A DNA stretch of 64,000 nt from Anthonomus grandis grandis (lineage: Eukaryota > Arthropoda > Insecta > Coleoptera > Curculionidae). The notes beneath the pieces are model-generated. The model did not search any database and was not told the DNA's origin. It saw only the letters and a list, made by a program, of their open reading frames with translations. Below are positions 30,728-41,403 of this stretch, in pieces. Numbering within the stretch: the stretch's first letter is position 1; each line of letters starts with the position of its first letter. The stretch is taken from assembly GCF_022605725.1 (NCBI RefSeq), contig NC_065560.1, forward strand, positions 21,195,052 through 21,259,051, read 5' to 3'. The position numbers and the translations under genes were made by a program.

Positions 30728-30977
30728 TATTTTTCCTTAGCCTGCTCGATCCCCAGATCTGACTGTTCTAGATTTTTATCTGTGGGGAAGGATTAAAGAT
30801 TTAGTTTTTGTCACCCCACCCAAAACATAGAACGACATGCAGGACCGAATACGTAATGCGATAAATTCCTTATCCACAGCAGAAATCCAGACAGCGGTTC
30901 TGTCAACGACGCAACGACTTCGACTGTGTATTGAAAATGAAGGAAAACAGTTTGAGCATCTAAAATACTATTAAAAA
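30728..30977 (+). pseudogene. rosa-type mariner 2 transposase, C-terminal part
   Basis: Reads PARSPDLTVLDFYLWGRIKD, with TAG where Trp of WPARS is expected. It then reads DMQDRIRNAINSLSTAEIQT and ENEGKQFEHLKYY followed by TAA at about 30972. It aligns with the C-terminus of mariner 1 (GGAQFEHLIN). Confidence 0.8.
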
Positions 30978-31031
30978 TATAAAAGAGTTTATTTATTGCA
31001 AAAATTTGAGTTCTGGAGTTTTATTTTTATT

Positions 31032-31643
31032 GTTGAAAAACATTTTAATTAATAATTTCGGAATAAAATAAGATATCAAGTTGCGGTTTGCGCCAGTTTT
31101 TATGTTTTTTCATGCTCTTTCAGCCTAAGTAAAAAAAATTATATCGTTGTATTTAATATTTGGCAGAAAATCGCTAAAAAAGTCGAAAATAACACAAACA
31201 GCCCTCTAGCGCTCAACAAAACAACTAAGTCGGCTAAGTAATTATACCACATAGAAGCCTGATAATTATTCATGAAAACAAAAGTAAGCTCGTTAAAATT
31301 GGTAAGGCCAATCAAAAGTTATCAACATTTTTAGATATAAATATTCAACCCTTCCCCCACCTATTATTTGACAGATTAGAAAAAAAAGTTTGAAATAAAA
31401 GATGTTTAGAATTTATAATACTTTTAAATGGCAGCATTCTTTTTTAGGATTTACTTTGAATATTTTCAATAAAACCAATTTTTTCTATTTCAATGGTATA
31501 TTACGCCCCCTAGCGGTCATCGTACGAACTTGTAAATAATTTCCAGCAATTTCTCTTTGTCGCTTTTAATTAAAATATTTTTTTCCCTACGCTGTGCGAT
31601 GAGTAGTTACTCAGATATGGCCGGCGACCTCTCTTAGTTGTAC
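31032..31643. repeat. Right long inverted repeat of rosa-type mariner 2
   Basis: Inverted partner of 26751-27372. The outer end is followed by ACACCCGGTA, the expected mariner-like terminus. Confidence 0.88.
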
Positions 31644-31651
31644 ACCCGGTA

Positions 31652-32023
31652 CAGCGGCGCAACTGGCACGCGCCTGTTGCCTGCGACAAGTTACATCTGT
31701 GTTTGCAGGTGTGACCTCTGACATTTCTTGCACTAGTCCGGTGAAATTACGCGTTTAACTAGAGCGCGGGACTCATTAAATTATCACAAAAAATATATAT
31801 TTTTTCCAAATAATGTGACTTTTTTTATAAAATCGTTTTTCCAGATACTTTAAGGTAGTAAGACTAAGTTTAGTGACAAATATATTGGGATTTAAATAAA
31901 TAAACACTGCTCAACTTTCTAAAACGACCTTATTATGGTGGCGCCAGCCGGCGAGATCAATCAGAATCTTAAAGAAATAATGGCTACTATATATATTTCG
32001 ATAGCATTAAATAGAAAAAAGCT
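31652..32023. other. Non-coding DNA downstream of the receptor gene
   Basis: No ORF or repeat recognised. It is locally GC-rich near 31650-31770, otherwise AT-rich. It should contain the 3' UTR of the minus-strand receptor gene that ends at 32024. Confidence 0.4.
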
Positions 32024-32314
32024 TCATTTCCCACGTGCAATTTGACAAAGAAATATAATATAGCTACACACATTTATACAAATCATAATAATAATTTTAT
32101 GATCAACAGAAAAGAATCCAGCGGCATCCAGTTTTAAGTCATTTTGAAAAGCTTGTTGGGCGATGCGTGTATAAAGTCCATTAAGATCTTCATAATCATT
32201 TAAAATGCGATAAATTTTTTCACATTTTTCGGTCATACCATGACAAATTGCTATGGTTTCTCTTGATGTTTGAGCCAGTTGCTCTCCTACTACTCCTAAT
32301 AAAATCATATGTAA
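32024..32314 (-). CDS. Gustatory-receptor-like protein, terminal exon
   Basis: Last exon of a seven-transmembrane chemoreceptor (insect Gr family, 7tm_7), expected in the plasma membrane of sensory neurons. Acceptor TTTCTTTTTCAG precedes TTACATATG on the minus strand; phase is 0. It reads LHMILLGVVGEQLAQTSRET, ICHGMTEKCEKIYRILNDY, then the terminal TM7 region LDAAGFFSVDHKIIIMICIN and VCSYIIFLCQ, and a TGA at 32024. The GFF-x-(I/V)D ... Y-x(2)-(I/F)LxQ end is the Gr signature. The upstream exon is proposed at 63328-64000. Confidence 0.72.
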   Translation of the reverse strand, partial: LHMILLGVVGEQLAQTSRETIAICHGMTEKCEKIYRILNDYEDLNGLYTRIAQQAFQNDLKLDAAGFFSVDHKIIIMICINVCSYIIFLCQIARGK

Positions 32315-32436
32315 CTGAAAAAGAAATATGATTTAAAGTTATATGTTTAAAAGCAATATTAACCTAAAAATGAATGAGGAATTAAAGTTAAGAGATATAT
32401 TATTGGATCTTGAAATATTTGAGATGGGCACTGTCT

Positions 32437-32530
32437 AGGGTTGCCAACCCTCCCGATTTAGGCGGGAGGCTCCCGCTTTTTTACTTAACCTCCCGACTCC
32501 CGCGACCTGAAACAAACCTCCCGCTTTTCG
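32437..32530. repeat. GC-rich repeat of CTCCCG/CGGGAG units
   Basis: Starts TAGGGTTGCCAACCCTCCCG and contains five or more CTCCCG or CGGGAG words that can fold on each other. It resembles the end of a DNA transposon (terminal GGGTTGCCAAC), but no partner end was found. Confidence 0.35.
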
Positions 32531-32961
32531 GTACGTAAAAAATGCATCTTTTTTTATAATTTGGTTACCTATTTTAATGTTTACCATGATTTTATTTTAT
32601 TATTACATACTTTATAATCAATCCGGCAACGCTGCCTCAGTAAATAGGTGACACACCAGCACTCTTTGACGGGTTAATTTCGCAATTCACAATTGTCACA
32701 GTTGTGGGTGCAGTTACTACTTAACTATATCCAAGTGGCCGATGAAATTTAGATGCGCAGTGGCAAAAACCCTTTGATGAAGACCGTAGCTCTTTTAAAG
32801 AGCTCCTGTTAGTTTACATCGCAGTATTATCAGAGAAAAACAAACCACCGAGAAGGGACAAAGCCGGGACCGATTTTTCTTACGCATGTGCGAGCTTATT
32901 TGGTATACCTGTCTTATTGCCGGTCCCCTGCCAGCCGTCGCGTCGGTTAGTCCGGTAATAT

Positions 32962-33023
32962 CAGAGAAAAACAAACCACGTGTGGTGGTTTTTTTGGTGG
33001 TTCAGGTGGTTTGTTTTTCTCTG
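32962..33023. mobile_element. 62-bp mini-element: two P-like inverted repeats back to back
   Basis: CAGAGAAAAACAAACCAC at 32962 and its reverse complement GTGGTTTGTTTTTCTCTG ending at 33023, separated by about 26 bp of GTGGTGG/GGTGG-rich sequence. Left flank GTAATAT and right flank GTTATAA resemble but do not equal each other. Confidence 0.75.
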
Positions 33024-33439
33024 GTTATAAGGCCGACCATATTCCCACAGAAAATGCCTTTCGGTATGTTTGTGGCTATATTATGAAAAGAGCACTTGAA
33101 GTTCATATTAACTGTGATACCTGCACCAATTTCGGCAAAATGTGTGATGAAATTGATATAAATAGATTATTTCTTCATTTTAAGGCTTATAATTCCAGTA
33201 TATGTAATTTTGGTGGCTTACAATCTCCGCCAGAAGGGTTTATTTCATAATATATATTTAAATTAAAGGAAATATTCAATTGTAATTTTGAGAAAATGTG
33301 CATAAACCAGGGAATAACTAACAATTTATTTAACATAATGAAAACTATTAATTATGAATACCCTTGTGCACATTTTCCAAAAACCTTTATCTTAAAATTT
33401 TTTATGGTTGAAAATATTGAAAATATTTTACACCATTAA
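33024..33439 (+). pseudogene. P-like (THAP9-type) transposase, C-terminal fragment
   Basis: Reads ADHIPTENAFRYVCGYIMKR, NCDTCTNFGKMCDEID, FKAYNSSICNFGGLQSPPEG. After an in-frame TAA at 33248-33250 it continues FKLKEIFNCNFEKMCINQGI and CAHFPKTFILKFFMVENIEN to TAA at 33439. The NAFRYVCGY ... CDTC ... YK-NFG-L pattern is that of the C-terminal region of P-element-like transposases, as I recall it. The catalytic core is absent, so the element cannot be autonomous. Confidence 0.62.
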
Positions 33440-33666
33440 ATATAATAATAGGGTCTTAAAAACAAATAAAGATAAAAATGTTTGAAAACTAAAAATTTTG
33501 CGGAATGTATAAATGTACCTAGGTTTAATTTAATTATTGCCAATGTATTTTTGTGTTTCATTATACAATGAGCCAATATTATTTCCTCAAAAAATGAAAG
33601 TTTTTTTAGAAGATTTTTTGTTTTTTCATTATTTATCCTAAATGGTAATTTTTATAGTTGGCACTA

Positions 33667-33929
33667 TACCGGGTGACACAGGAAAAAGGGAACACGCAAT
33701 AACTTTTTTATTTTTCAAGATAAACAAATGAAATTTGGTATGTTAATAGAATGGTTATAAAGGCATATTTTGACGTATTCAATTGTTTTTTTATCACTTC
33801 CGGTTGAACCGGAAATGACAAGAACTTTCTTATTTTAAATGGGACACCCAGTATATTTTTTCATACATTTGTTTATCTTGAAAAATAAAAAAGTTGTTGC
33901 GTGTTCCCTTTTTCCTGTGTCACCCGGTA
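33667..33929. mobile_element. Mariner-type MITE with about 64-bp inverted repeats
   Basis: Ends TACCGGGTGACACAGGAAAA on both sides in opposite orientation, arms about 64 bp with one mismatch, flanked by TA (33665-33666 and 33930-33931). No coding capacity. The terminal CCGGGTG is shared with the rosa-type mariners at 26750 and 31645, suggesting mobilisation by that group. Confidence 0.88.
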
Positions 33930-34610
33930 TAGTTTAGGTAACTTCACTATACCAACAGTAAAATAATGTAATAGTTTTCATTTCAAATTCCCAATAAAAT
34001 TTTTAATCTATTAATTGTCGTATTTCTCTCCGTGTACGGAACTATTAAATTGCCAAAACGATTTTACTCCGTTACTTTATATGTAGCGCTAGTCATTTAA
34101 GCCCGCTCAAGGGCACCAAAATTGGACCCCCGAAAATCAACGGTAAATGCGGGTTTTGTCGCTTCTCGGTGGTTTGTTTTTCTCTGGTATTATAGCCGAG
34201 TGGTATAATCGAGATCAATTAAATAATAGGGCCAGGTGTTTTTTGTGCATTTTCGAAACTTATTAATTTTAAAATGTCTTTTATAAGTAAAATAAAAAAT
34301 TAATCATTATTCTGTCAAAATTGAAAAATAATTAGCGATTTATTAAATTTTCAAGTCAATGCAGAAGGCAATACTCTTCTTAACACATGTGTAAATTAAA
34401 AATCAAATACCGCAACTCGCGAATATAATTAACTACTATAAAAAGTGGGTCATGGAGAATCTGATTTTAAATTTAAAACCAAGAACTCTCGTTGTAATCG
34501 ATAGCCGCCCATACCACAATAAACCACTATAAAATGCATCGACTTTGTCAAGGAAAGCCAAAATGCAAGAATGGTTACTGCTTAGAAGATATGCATATGA
34601 TGAATCTATG

Positions 34611-37600
34611 TTAAAGTCAAAGTCCAAGTCAAAAAAGTTTATTACCAAAAAAATAGTTATAAATATAATTATAGCTACATGAAAAAATAATATTGACAAT
34701 TTCTGGTAAAAGGAACTGCTTCGCGATTATATAAAACCGATAGCGCAATTTGCGTGAAACAGGCCTTGAAAACATTATAAATAAACACAAAAAAAAATCC
34801 TAATTAACCTAAAAAAGAACAAAACTAAAACTAAAAAGGGTAGAAACAAAAAATGGCAAAGCAATTTGGCTGGCATGCGACGGAAGGTAACAAGAATAGA
34901 CAAAAAAGAACCATAAAAGAAAGATTGGATAGGCCAGCTTATCTTTGGTCTTAGTTGATTTTGCAGTTTATACTACTATGTATCTACCACCAGTCATGCT
35001 ACCAGCACAGATACAACCAGCCAACGCAAGTTGCGTTAGCTAGTTATATCTGCGCTACCAGGCATCTCGTTGGGAGTCGAGAAGAATTTGCTTAACCTTG
35101 GTGTAAAATTTATTAAATGACAAATCTTTAATATTATTTGGCAAGTTATTCCACATTGTAACTCCGACAACCGAAAATGACCTGTGGAAGCTACTTGTTC
35201 TATGTTGAGGTATCCTAAAATTTCCAACATTACGAGTATTGTGTAAATGCGAGAGAGTAGTAAATAACTTATTTAAATAAGGGGGTTGACCCGACTTTAT
35301 TATTTTATATATAAAGGCATATATGTGTAATTTTCTTCTCCTTTCCATATTTAAAATAGAATTTATGTTTAAATAAGGTGTGATATGCTCCCGATAGGCA
35401 GCGCTATAAGAAAATCTTATACAGCTATTTTGCAATTTTTGTATAGATCTAGAAAGCTCAGATGTTATAGAATTAGAATATACGATATCACCGTAGTCGA
35501 GTAAGGAGAGAATGAGGCTATTGCAGAGATAATATTTGGTTTTACTCTTTAAGACATTTTTAAATCTGTACAGATTTCTAAGACGCATATAGCCTATATT
35601 TAATTTGTTTTTAATGTGTGTCTCAAAACAAAAGTTAGAATCTAAAGTCAATCCTAATATTTTCACTTCATTGACAACTGGAATTTTTTCTCCATTAATC
35701 TCAATATTTATACTTTCATATAAGTGTCTCAGAATTCCTGACTTACAGCCATATAAAATGATGTTAGATTTAGCAGGGTTAATTTTTAAGTTATGCTCAT
35801 TGGAAAAATTAACTATGTTTAGTATATCCGATTTAATTTTTTGCTCAGAAATATTAAAATTTAAAAAATTTAATGGCATGTATATTTGAGAATCATCAGC
35901 ATATTGTTGTAATTTACAATGTTCAATACAGTTAGGCATATCCGCAACATAAATCGAAAATAAAAGAGGTCCCAATATGGAGCCCTGAGGAACACCAACT
36001 TCCAAATCAAGATACCCTGAGTACTCCAAACTTCCATTGTTGGTTTTTAACAACACCGAATGTGATCTATTTTTAAGATAGGAATCAAAAAAAGAAACTG
36101 TAGATTCGGAACAACCAAAATATCCCAACTTTGCAAGGAGCATTGAGTGATTTATAGTATCAAATGCTTTGCTAAAATCAAGCACCGCCATGCAAGTACT
36201 TTGTTTATATTCTTCGTTAAGTCTTATATTATCTAACATTCCCACCAGACTAGTAGTTGTACTATAATTCCTCCTAAATCCCGATTGCGTATCTGGAAGT
36301 ATACCAAATGAGTTAACAAAATTATAAAGTTGTTGGTGAATATGCTTTTCTAGAATTTTAGAAACTACTGATAAAATACTTATCAGTAGTTTCCTATGTC
36401 TTATGTCTTTTAGTTCTTTCGGATTAGAGATTTTTGAAATAGGTCTTATAAGTGCTTTTTTCCAGATATCAGGATATACATTTGTAAGAATGCAAGTATT
36501 TAAAATGTTTAGAAGTGGTTTTTTACAAAAAGGTAGGCAAAGCTTGATATCATTTATACAAAGTCCGTCAGCTCCTATAGCATTTGATTTTATGGTCTTA
36601 ATTATACTGTTAACCCTTTCTTCATCAAGAAGACTTAAATTTAATTCTTGAATACTATTATTCCATTTATTTTCATTGTAAAAATTTAATTTGGTTTGTG
36701 ATATATTATTGTTAATTTGGTTAACGCATTGAGAAAAATAATTATTTAGGGCTTCTGGATTACTAAAATTACAAGGCAGATCGGTATTCTTTGATTTAGT
36801 TAGATCTAGTTTATTAGCATTTATCCAAAAATCACGATTTTTTTTTGTAGAAAGTGTGTTAAAATATGATATTTTTTCCCGCTGAATGGCATGTTTTGTA
36901 TAGTTTCGCAATTGCCTATAATAGTTTAAATTTAACTCAGTTTTATTTTTTTTATATTTTCGCAGTGCTTTATCTCGGAGCTTCATAAGCAATTTAATAT
37001 TGTCTGTTATCCAAGGAGTAAATAGTTTATTTTTAATATTTTTAGTCTTAATTGGCGCATGTTTATCAACTAAACAAAGTATATTGTTGTTAAAAGCCAC
37101 AAGTTTATCGTTAACGGAATTTAGGTAATATATACTATCCCAATTAAGTCTTAAAGCGTCATGCTCAAATAAATCCGTATTAATAACACTATAGTTCCTA
37201 TATTTCATTTTAAAATGTCCCTCTTTACTTTTAGGAAACTCAAGACAACAGAATACTAAGTTGTGATCACTAATGGTTTGTGACAAAGACAACGAAGCGA
37301 CACCATTTATTGGGAAATGTTTATTTATAATAATGACATCAAGTAGGGTACTTGTATTGTTAGATATATTCCATCTTGTAGGCTCGGTTATTACTTGATT
37401 TAAATCAAATGTATTTAAGAGCGCTAAAAATCTGTCAGAAAGTCTACACTTCTTTAGTAAATTAATATTAATATCCCCTATAAAAACCACATGATCAAAT
37501 AAAGGAACAATATTTGTAAATAGATCCTCAAGGGAATCAAGAAAACTGTTAATATCTGATGAAGGTGGACGATATATCACGGTAAACAAAATATTTTTGC

Positions 37601-37985
37601 TAGAAATCTGAGTTTTTATGCTTAAGAATTCGAAGTTCTGTGGCGGGTTGTGAATGTGATAAACTTCAAAATTAACATATTTTTTAACATAAAACCCGAC
37701 CCCACCGCCACGCCCTAATCGATCTTTCCTGACGAAATTATAACCCTCAATTTGATGTGCCAAGTTATCAGTATAAGCCGTCAACCAGGTCTCAGTCAAT
37801 CCCAAAATGTCAAAATTATTATCAGTTATGTAATTTACAAATTCATCGAATCCAGTATTAAGGGACCGAATATTGAGATGACCACATAAAAACTTATTAT
37901 TGGATTTTAATAATTGATGCGTATTAAGACCAACCTGGCCATTTCCGTCATTATCATCCAAAAGCCACAATTATTATAATATAAT
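34611..37985 (-). mobile_element. CR1/Jockey-like LINE with intact ORF2
   Basis: Minus-strand non-LTR element. The 3' UTR runs from 35054 to about 34611 and ends in GACTTT-type repeats (minus strand TTGACTTGGACTTTGACTTT). ORF2 is complete; no ORF1 is visible upstream (37971-38600), so the copy appears cut just before ORF2. It sits sense to the receptor gene inside its proposed intron. Confidence 0.83.
35055..37970 (-). CDS. LINE ORF2: endonuclease and reverse transcriptase, 971 aa, intact
   Basis: Performs target-primed reverse transcription: an APE-type endonuclease nicks DNA and the RT copies element RNA at the nick. Endonuclease blocks: CGHLNIRSLNTGFDEFVNY, ILGLTETWLTAY, RGGGVGFYVKKYVNFEVYH, VFIGDININLL, SLSQTISDHNLVFCCLEF (residues about 28-260). 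RT blocks: SNAIGADGLCINDIKLCLPF, RRNYSTTTSLVGMLDNIRL, MAVLDFSKAFDTINHSMLLA, GVPQGSILGPLLFSIYVADM, catalytic QYADDSQIYMPL. The C-terminal domain ends HHRTSSFHRSFSVVG-type (here HRTSSFHRSFSVVGVTMWNN). There is no internal stop. The same family supplies the fragments at 4900-5627 and 56140-58925. Confidence 0.93.
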   Translation of the reverse strand: MWLLDDNDGNGQVGLNTHQLLKSNNKFLCGHLNIRSLNTGFDEFVNYITDNNFDILGLTETWLTAYTDNLAHQIEGYNFVRKDRLGRGGGVGFYVKKYVNFEVYHIHNPPQNFEFLSIKTQISSKNILFTVIYRPPSSDINSFLDSLEDLFTNIVPLFDHVVFIGDININLLKKCRLSDRFLALLNTFDLNQVITEPTRWNISNNTSTLLDVIIINKHFPINGVASLSLSQTISDHNLVFCCLEFPKSKEGHFKMKYRNYSVINTDLFEHDALRLNWDSIYYLNSVNDKLVAFNNNILCLVDKHAPIKTKNIKNKLFTPWITDNIKLLMKLRDKALRKYKKNKTELNLNYYRQLRNYTKHAIQREKISYFNTLSTKKNRDFWINANKLDLTKSKNTDLPCNFSNPEALNNYFSQCVNQINNNISQTKLNFYNENKWNNSIQELNLSLLDEERVNSIIKTIKSNAIGADGLCINDIKLCLPFCKKPLLNILNTCILTNVYPDIWKKALIRPISKISNPKELKDIRHRKLLISILSVVSKILEKHIHQQLYNFVNSFGILPDTQSGFRRNYSTTTSLVGMLDNIRLNEEYKQSTCMAVLDFSKAFDTINHSMLLAKLGYFGCSESTVSFFDSYLKNRSHSVLLKTNNGSLEYSGYLDLEVGVPQGSILGPLLFSIYVADMPNCIEHCKLQQYADDSQIYMPLNFLNFNISEQKIKSDILNIVNFSNEHNLKINPAKSNIILYGCKSGILRHLYESINIEINGEKIPVVNEVKILGLTLDSNFCFETHIKNKLNIGYMRLRNLYRFKNVLKSKTKYYLCNSLILSLLDYGDIVYSNSITSELSRSIQKLQNSCIRFSYSAAYREHITPYLNINSILNMERRRKLHIYAFIYKIIKSGQPPYLNKLFTTLSHLHNTRNVGNFRIPQHRTSSFHRSFSVVGVTMWNNLPNNIKDLSFNKFYTKVKQILLDSQRDAW

Positions 37986-39403
37986 AAAGCTTTACTATAT
38001 CATTCAGAGCTAAACCTAGTTGAGCTAGTTTGGGCTGAATTAAAGGGATGTTTGGTAAACATAAACGTAAACTTTAAGACGTACACTATTTTGCTCAAAA
38101 TCTGTAACATTTTCTGAAGTGATACATATTTTGAACAACATAGTGACTTTTATGGAATAGAAAAATTACATGTGGAGGACAATGGTCTACAAAACTTAAC
38201 CGTCAAAGAAGACAAATCCAATCTTAACTTGTAAATTTGACTTTAAAAAATATATAATATTTGTAAATATTATTATTTCACTTAAATTTAACACATTTTT
38301 GTAAAAAAAATTGTTGTATTATATAAATATGTAGTTGAATAGAAGTCCATATTCATACATATCCATAATACATTTACCTAAGTGACCTATATGCATTTTT
38401 CTTGGAGATAAAGACTTCCCCTATTTGTAATCTTTATATAAATATGTGTTGAATTTTAGTTACTATAGATAGATACTACATTTATTTTAAAATATTGTTA
38501 AAAGTTAGACAAATTCGTAAATTTCACGGCTTATAAATGCCGAGCGTAAATTCAATAAAAAGATGGGAATTTACAATGTTGCATTAAGTTAATCGTTTTT
38601 TGTTCCTGTTGCACACTGACCCTTTTGTCTGCGTATCTTATCGGCCACTTGGATTTGGTTGAGTTGTAGTATACTACAAACTAAAACAAAACAGCGCATG
38701 CGTCATTCGGTTCGGGATTTTAATTTTTTGGCGGCCAATCTACGTATGGGATTTTAGAGGCTCATTAAGGAACAACAATTTTATGGATCCTCTATGGATT
38801 AAAAAAGTACGATGATAACACGAAAGTTGCCATGTTTAAACGAGAAGCAGATGCATTTTTGGAGGGAATTATAAACTACTTGGAGAAATGGTAAACATTT
38901 TTGATAAACTAAAGTAGATATATGTTGAAAACATATTTAATATATATTGAATTTTTAATTTAATGGATTTGCAATGGAGAAAAGAGAGAAACAGACTGGA
39001 CATAAGACATTAGAAGCGGAATTAATAGTCAAACTTAAAAAAGATGGTGCAAATATCATAAAAAAGGTTAATCTAGCTAAAAATAATAATAAAGTTTTGT
39101 GATATTTTATTTTTGCTATTACATTAAAGACATAAATGTTATTAGTTTTTATATGTCCCACTTTTTAAAAAGACGGTTTTGGTTAATGTGTTGTAATGTG
39201 ATTTTCTATGTAATATATTTTTTTTGTTTAGATTAATGTTTTAAAAATATTTTTCAACATTTTGATTTGTTTCTACTTAGTCGTTTTGTTTGTCTTCGAA
39301 AAATTGGTCAAGATTTGTTTAAAAGTTTCAAGATAAATTACTTTTATTTGAAGTTTTTTAAAGTTATGTTTTATTACTACATTTTCATGCTTTTTATGTT
39401 AAA
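37986..39403. other. AT-rich non-coding DNA
   Basis: No gene or element ends recognised. The only notable patch is a slightly GC-richer segment near 38600-38760. Probably eroded repeats. Confidence 0.4.
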
Positions 39404-40860
39404 ATGTGGCATAAGAAAAGCGCGTCGCCACCTCGCGGCCTCGAAACCACACTGCCTTACTTAAAGAGAGTTTTTGAGGCCATCATTGCAATGGGGTATG
39501 TTCCACTAGCATGGAGGGCGGCAAATGTGGTCTTTATCCAAAAACCGGGTAAGAAAGACTACCGTCAACCAAAGTCCTTTAAGGCAATAATAAGCCTGAC
39601 TTCATTTTTACTAAAGACTATAGAAAGGCTTATAGACAGGTATATAACAGAGGAGATTCTAATAGAATCGCCACTACATAGGAATCAGCATGCCTACATG
39701 AAAGGGAAGTCGACGGAAACGGCACTTCACTCTCTAGTGAGCAAAGCTGAAAAAGCAATAGAGAACAAGGAAACAACAAGTGGAACAGTGGTGTCGGGAG
39801 ACAGGGCTATCGGTCAACCCTGAAAAGATCGAGCTCATTCTCTTTACTAAGAGGCGAAATTTGACAGGCTTTAAACCTCATCACAGGCATTATGTATCAG
39901 ACTCGCCTAACTTTGAGGCAGCAGGTCAAATACTTGGGAGTCATTTTAGACAGCAAGCTCACGTTTAAAACTCACGTAGAGTAGGCAGCAAATAAGAAAA
40001 CGGCCCTTGTGTCAATTACGGCGAACAATAGGTACAAGATATAGTCTTAAACCCCATGTTCTCCAGTGGCTTTATACCGCAGTCATACGACCGAGGATCT
40101 CGAACGGATTCGTGGTATGGTGGCCAGCCGTATTGAAGGTCACCAACGCCCAAAAGCTGACCAGACTGCGAAGATTGGTCTGCTTGGGAATTACTGGAGC
40201 TATGAGAACAACACCTGCGGCACCACTATTCTTCTTAGGCTACCATAAGAGGATGAGAGATAGCGGAGGGTGGCGCAATGTACACTTAGGACAAGGCCAT
40301 ATGACGATTGCTCTCAGGATGTATAAGAACATACCAATTCTGACATCCAGATGCACTACAGAAAGTTGCAAACTAAGGTTAAAGAAGGGGTTTTAAGTCG
40401 AAATCCCGACAAGGGAAGAATGGTTGGCGAACCAAGTTAAAGAGCCAAGTGGTTTCCAGGCTTGGTACACGGATGGATCATGGATGAAAAGCACCAATTC
40501 AGCCGGAGCCGGAGTGTACAGGATGGAAACGAACACAGGAGAATCCTTCCCGCTAGGGAAACACACCACAGTTTTCCAAGCGGAGGTGTTTGGTATACTC
40601 AAAATAGCGAACAAACGAGAGGCATTGGAAGGTGACGGGGGGATTTGCATCTACTCCGATAGTCAAGCTGCCCTCAAGGCGATTCAGAAACCCAGGGCCA
40701 GCTCAGCGCTAGTCCTGGAATGCAGAGACGCATTGGAAAGGCTTGCAGCACACAAGGAAGTAAGACTGAGGTGGGTCCCAGGACACCAAGGTGTTGAGGG
40801 CAATTAGCGGGCCGACGAACTGGCAACACAAGGTTCCGTTTCACCTGCTGACTCGTAAAC
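39404..40860 (+). pseudogene. LOA/R1-like LINE fragment with RNase H
   Basis: RT N-terminal blocks ETTLPYLKRVFEAIIAMGYV, RAANVVFIQKPGKKDYRQPK, LLKTIERLIDRYI, then HAYMKGKSTETALHSLVSKA. The central palm region including the catalytic YxDD box is deleted (jump to WCRETGLSVNPEKIELILFT near 39780). Next come SLKPHVLQWLYTAVIRPRIS and an RNase H domain with YTDGSWMKSTNSAGAGVY (Asp), VFQAEVFGIL (Glu), IYSDSQAALKAI (Asp), WVPGHQGVEGN (His), then an in-frame TAG. Several frameshifts. RNase H after RT places it with LOA/R1/I-type LINEs. Confidence 0.82.
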
Positions 40861-41403
40861 GTAAACGTAAGAGACGTAAGAGAGAGTAAATTAGTAAGTA
40901 AAGTAACATACCCTGGATATTTTGAGGATGGGAGAAGTAAGTCACGTACCGAAAAATACGCGCGTAAAACGGTGTCGACACTTATTGATCAATCCAGTCT
41001 TCGGTCAATGCCAGAAGTTAAAGTATTATTAAGTATTGATTAAGAGAAAATTAAAGTTAATAATTATAATTACTATAAGCATGTGATGAGGAAACACAAT
41101 CCTTATGTTCAATCCAACTTGCTGCTAATGCAATGTCTACCATATGCAAGATTACTCTCAAAGTCCATTTTCGAGACCTTATGAAAATTCTATGAAGACT
41201 TATAGCTGGTCTAGAAGATCTACACCACCCATACAATGATTGTACTGTTTTACAATTTCTGGTCTTTTTACTTCAATATACTTGGACGTCTGTTTATCCC
41301 ATCTTTTAACAATGTCTTCCTCACCCTTTCCTAGGCTAAAAACAGAGACTTATTGTCCAGCCATTTGACTAGAACTATCCCGTCATCGCTTACTATCTCC
41401 TCG
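40861..41403. other. Non-coding DNA between two relics
   Basis: Short tandem GTAAAC/GTAAGAG words at about 40856-40890, otherwise nothing recognisable. Confidence 0.4.

Larger units (their letters stand above)
26751..31651 (+). mobile_element. rosa-type mariner element 2 with long inverted repeats, split by a LINE
   Basis: Terminal inverted repeats of about 620 bp: left 26751-27372, right 31032-31643, sharing GTACAACTAAGAGAGGTCG at the outside and GTGGGGGAAGGGTTGAATAT and many other blocks inside. The right end continues to TACCGGGTG; the left copy lacks this terminal block, being joined directly to mariner 1. Transposase remnants lie at 27535-28258 and 30728-30975 around an inserted LINE (28260-30727). 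Long-repeat architecture is unusual for mariner relatives. Confidence 0.8.
32831..34186 (+). mobile_element. P-like DNA transposon, internally deleted
   Basis: Terminal inverted repeats of 32 bp with one mismatch, beginning CAGAGAAAAACAAACCACCG. They are flanked by an exact 7-bp duplication GTATTAT (32824-32830 and 34187-34193). Inside lies the C-terminal part of a P-superfamily-like transposase. The element also holds a 62-bp mini-copy of its own ends (32962-33023) and a mariner-type MITE (33667-33929). Canonical P makes 8-bp duplications; here 7 bp match. Confidence 0.8.

Noticed and set aside
32024..32308. Terminal exon as an odorant receptor rather than gustatory receptor
   Set aside because: The GFFSVD...YIIFLCQ end fits the gustatory pattern better; the odorant option is not fully excluded.
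34436..34699. 87-codon hydrophobic frame near the LINE 3' end
   Set aside because: It is AT-rich, overlaps the LINE 3' tail repeats and shows no family motif.
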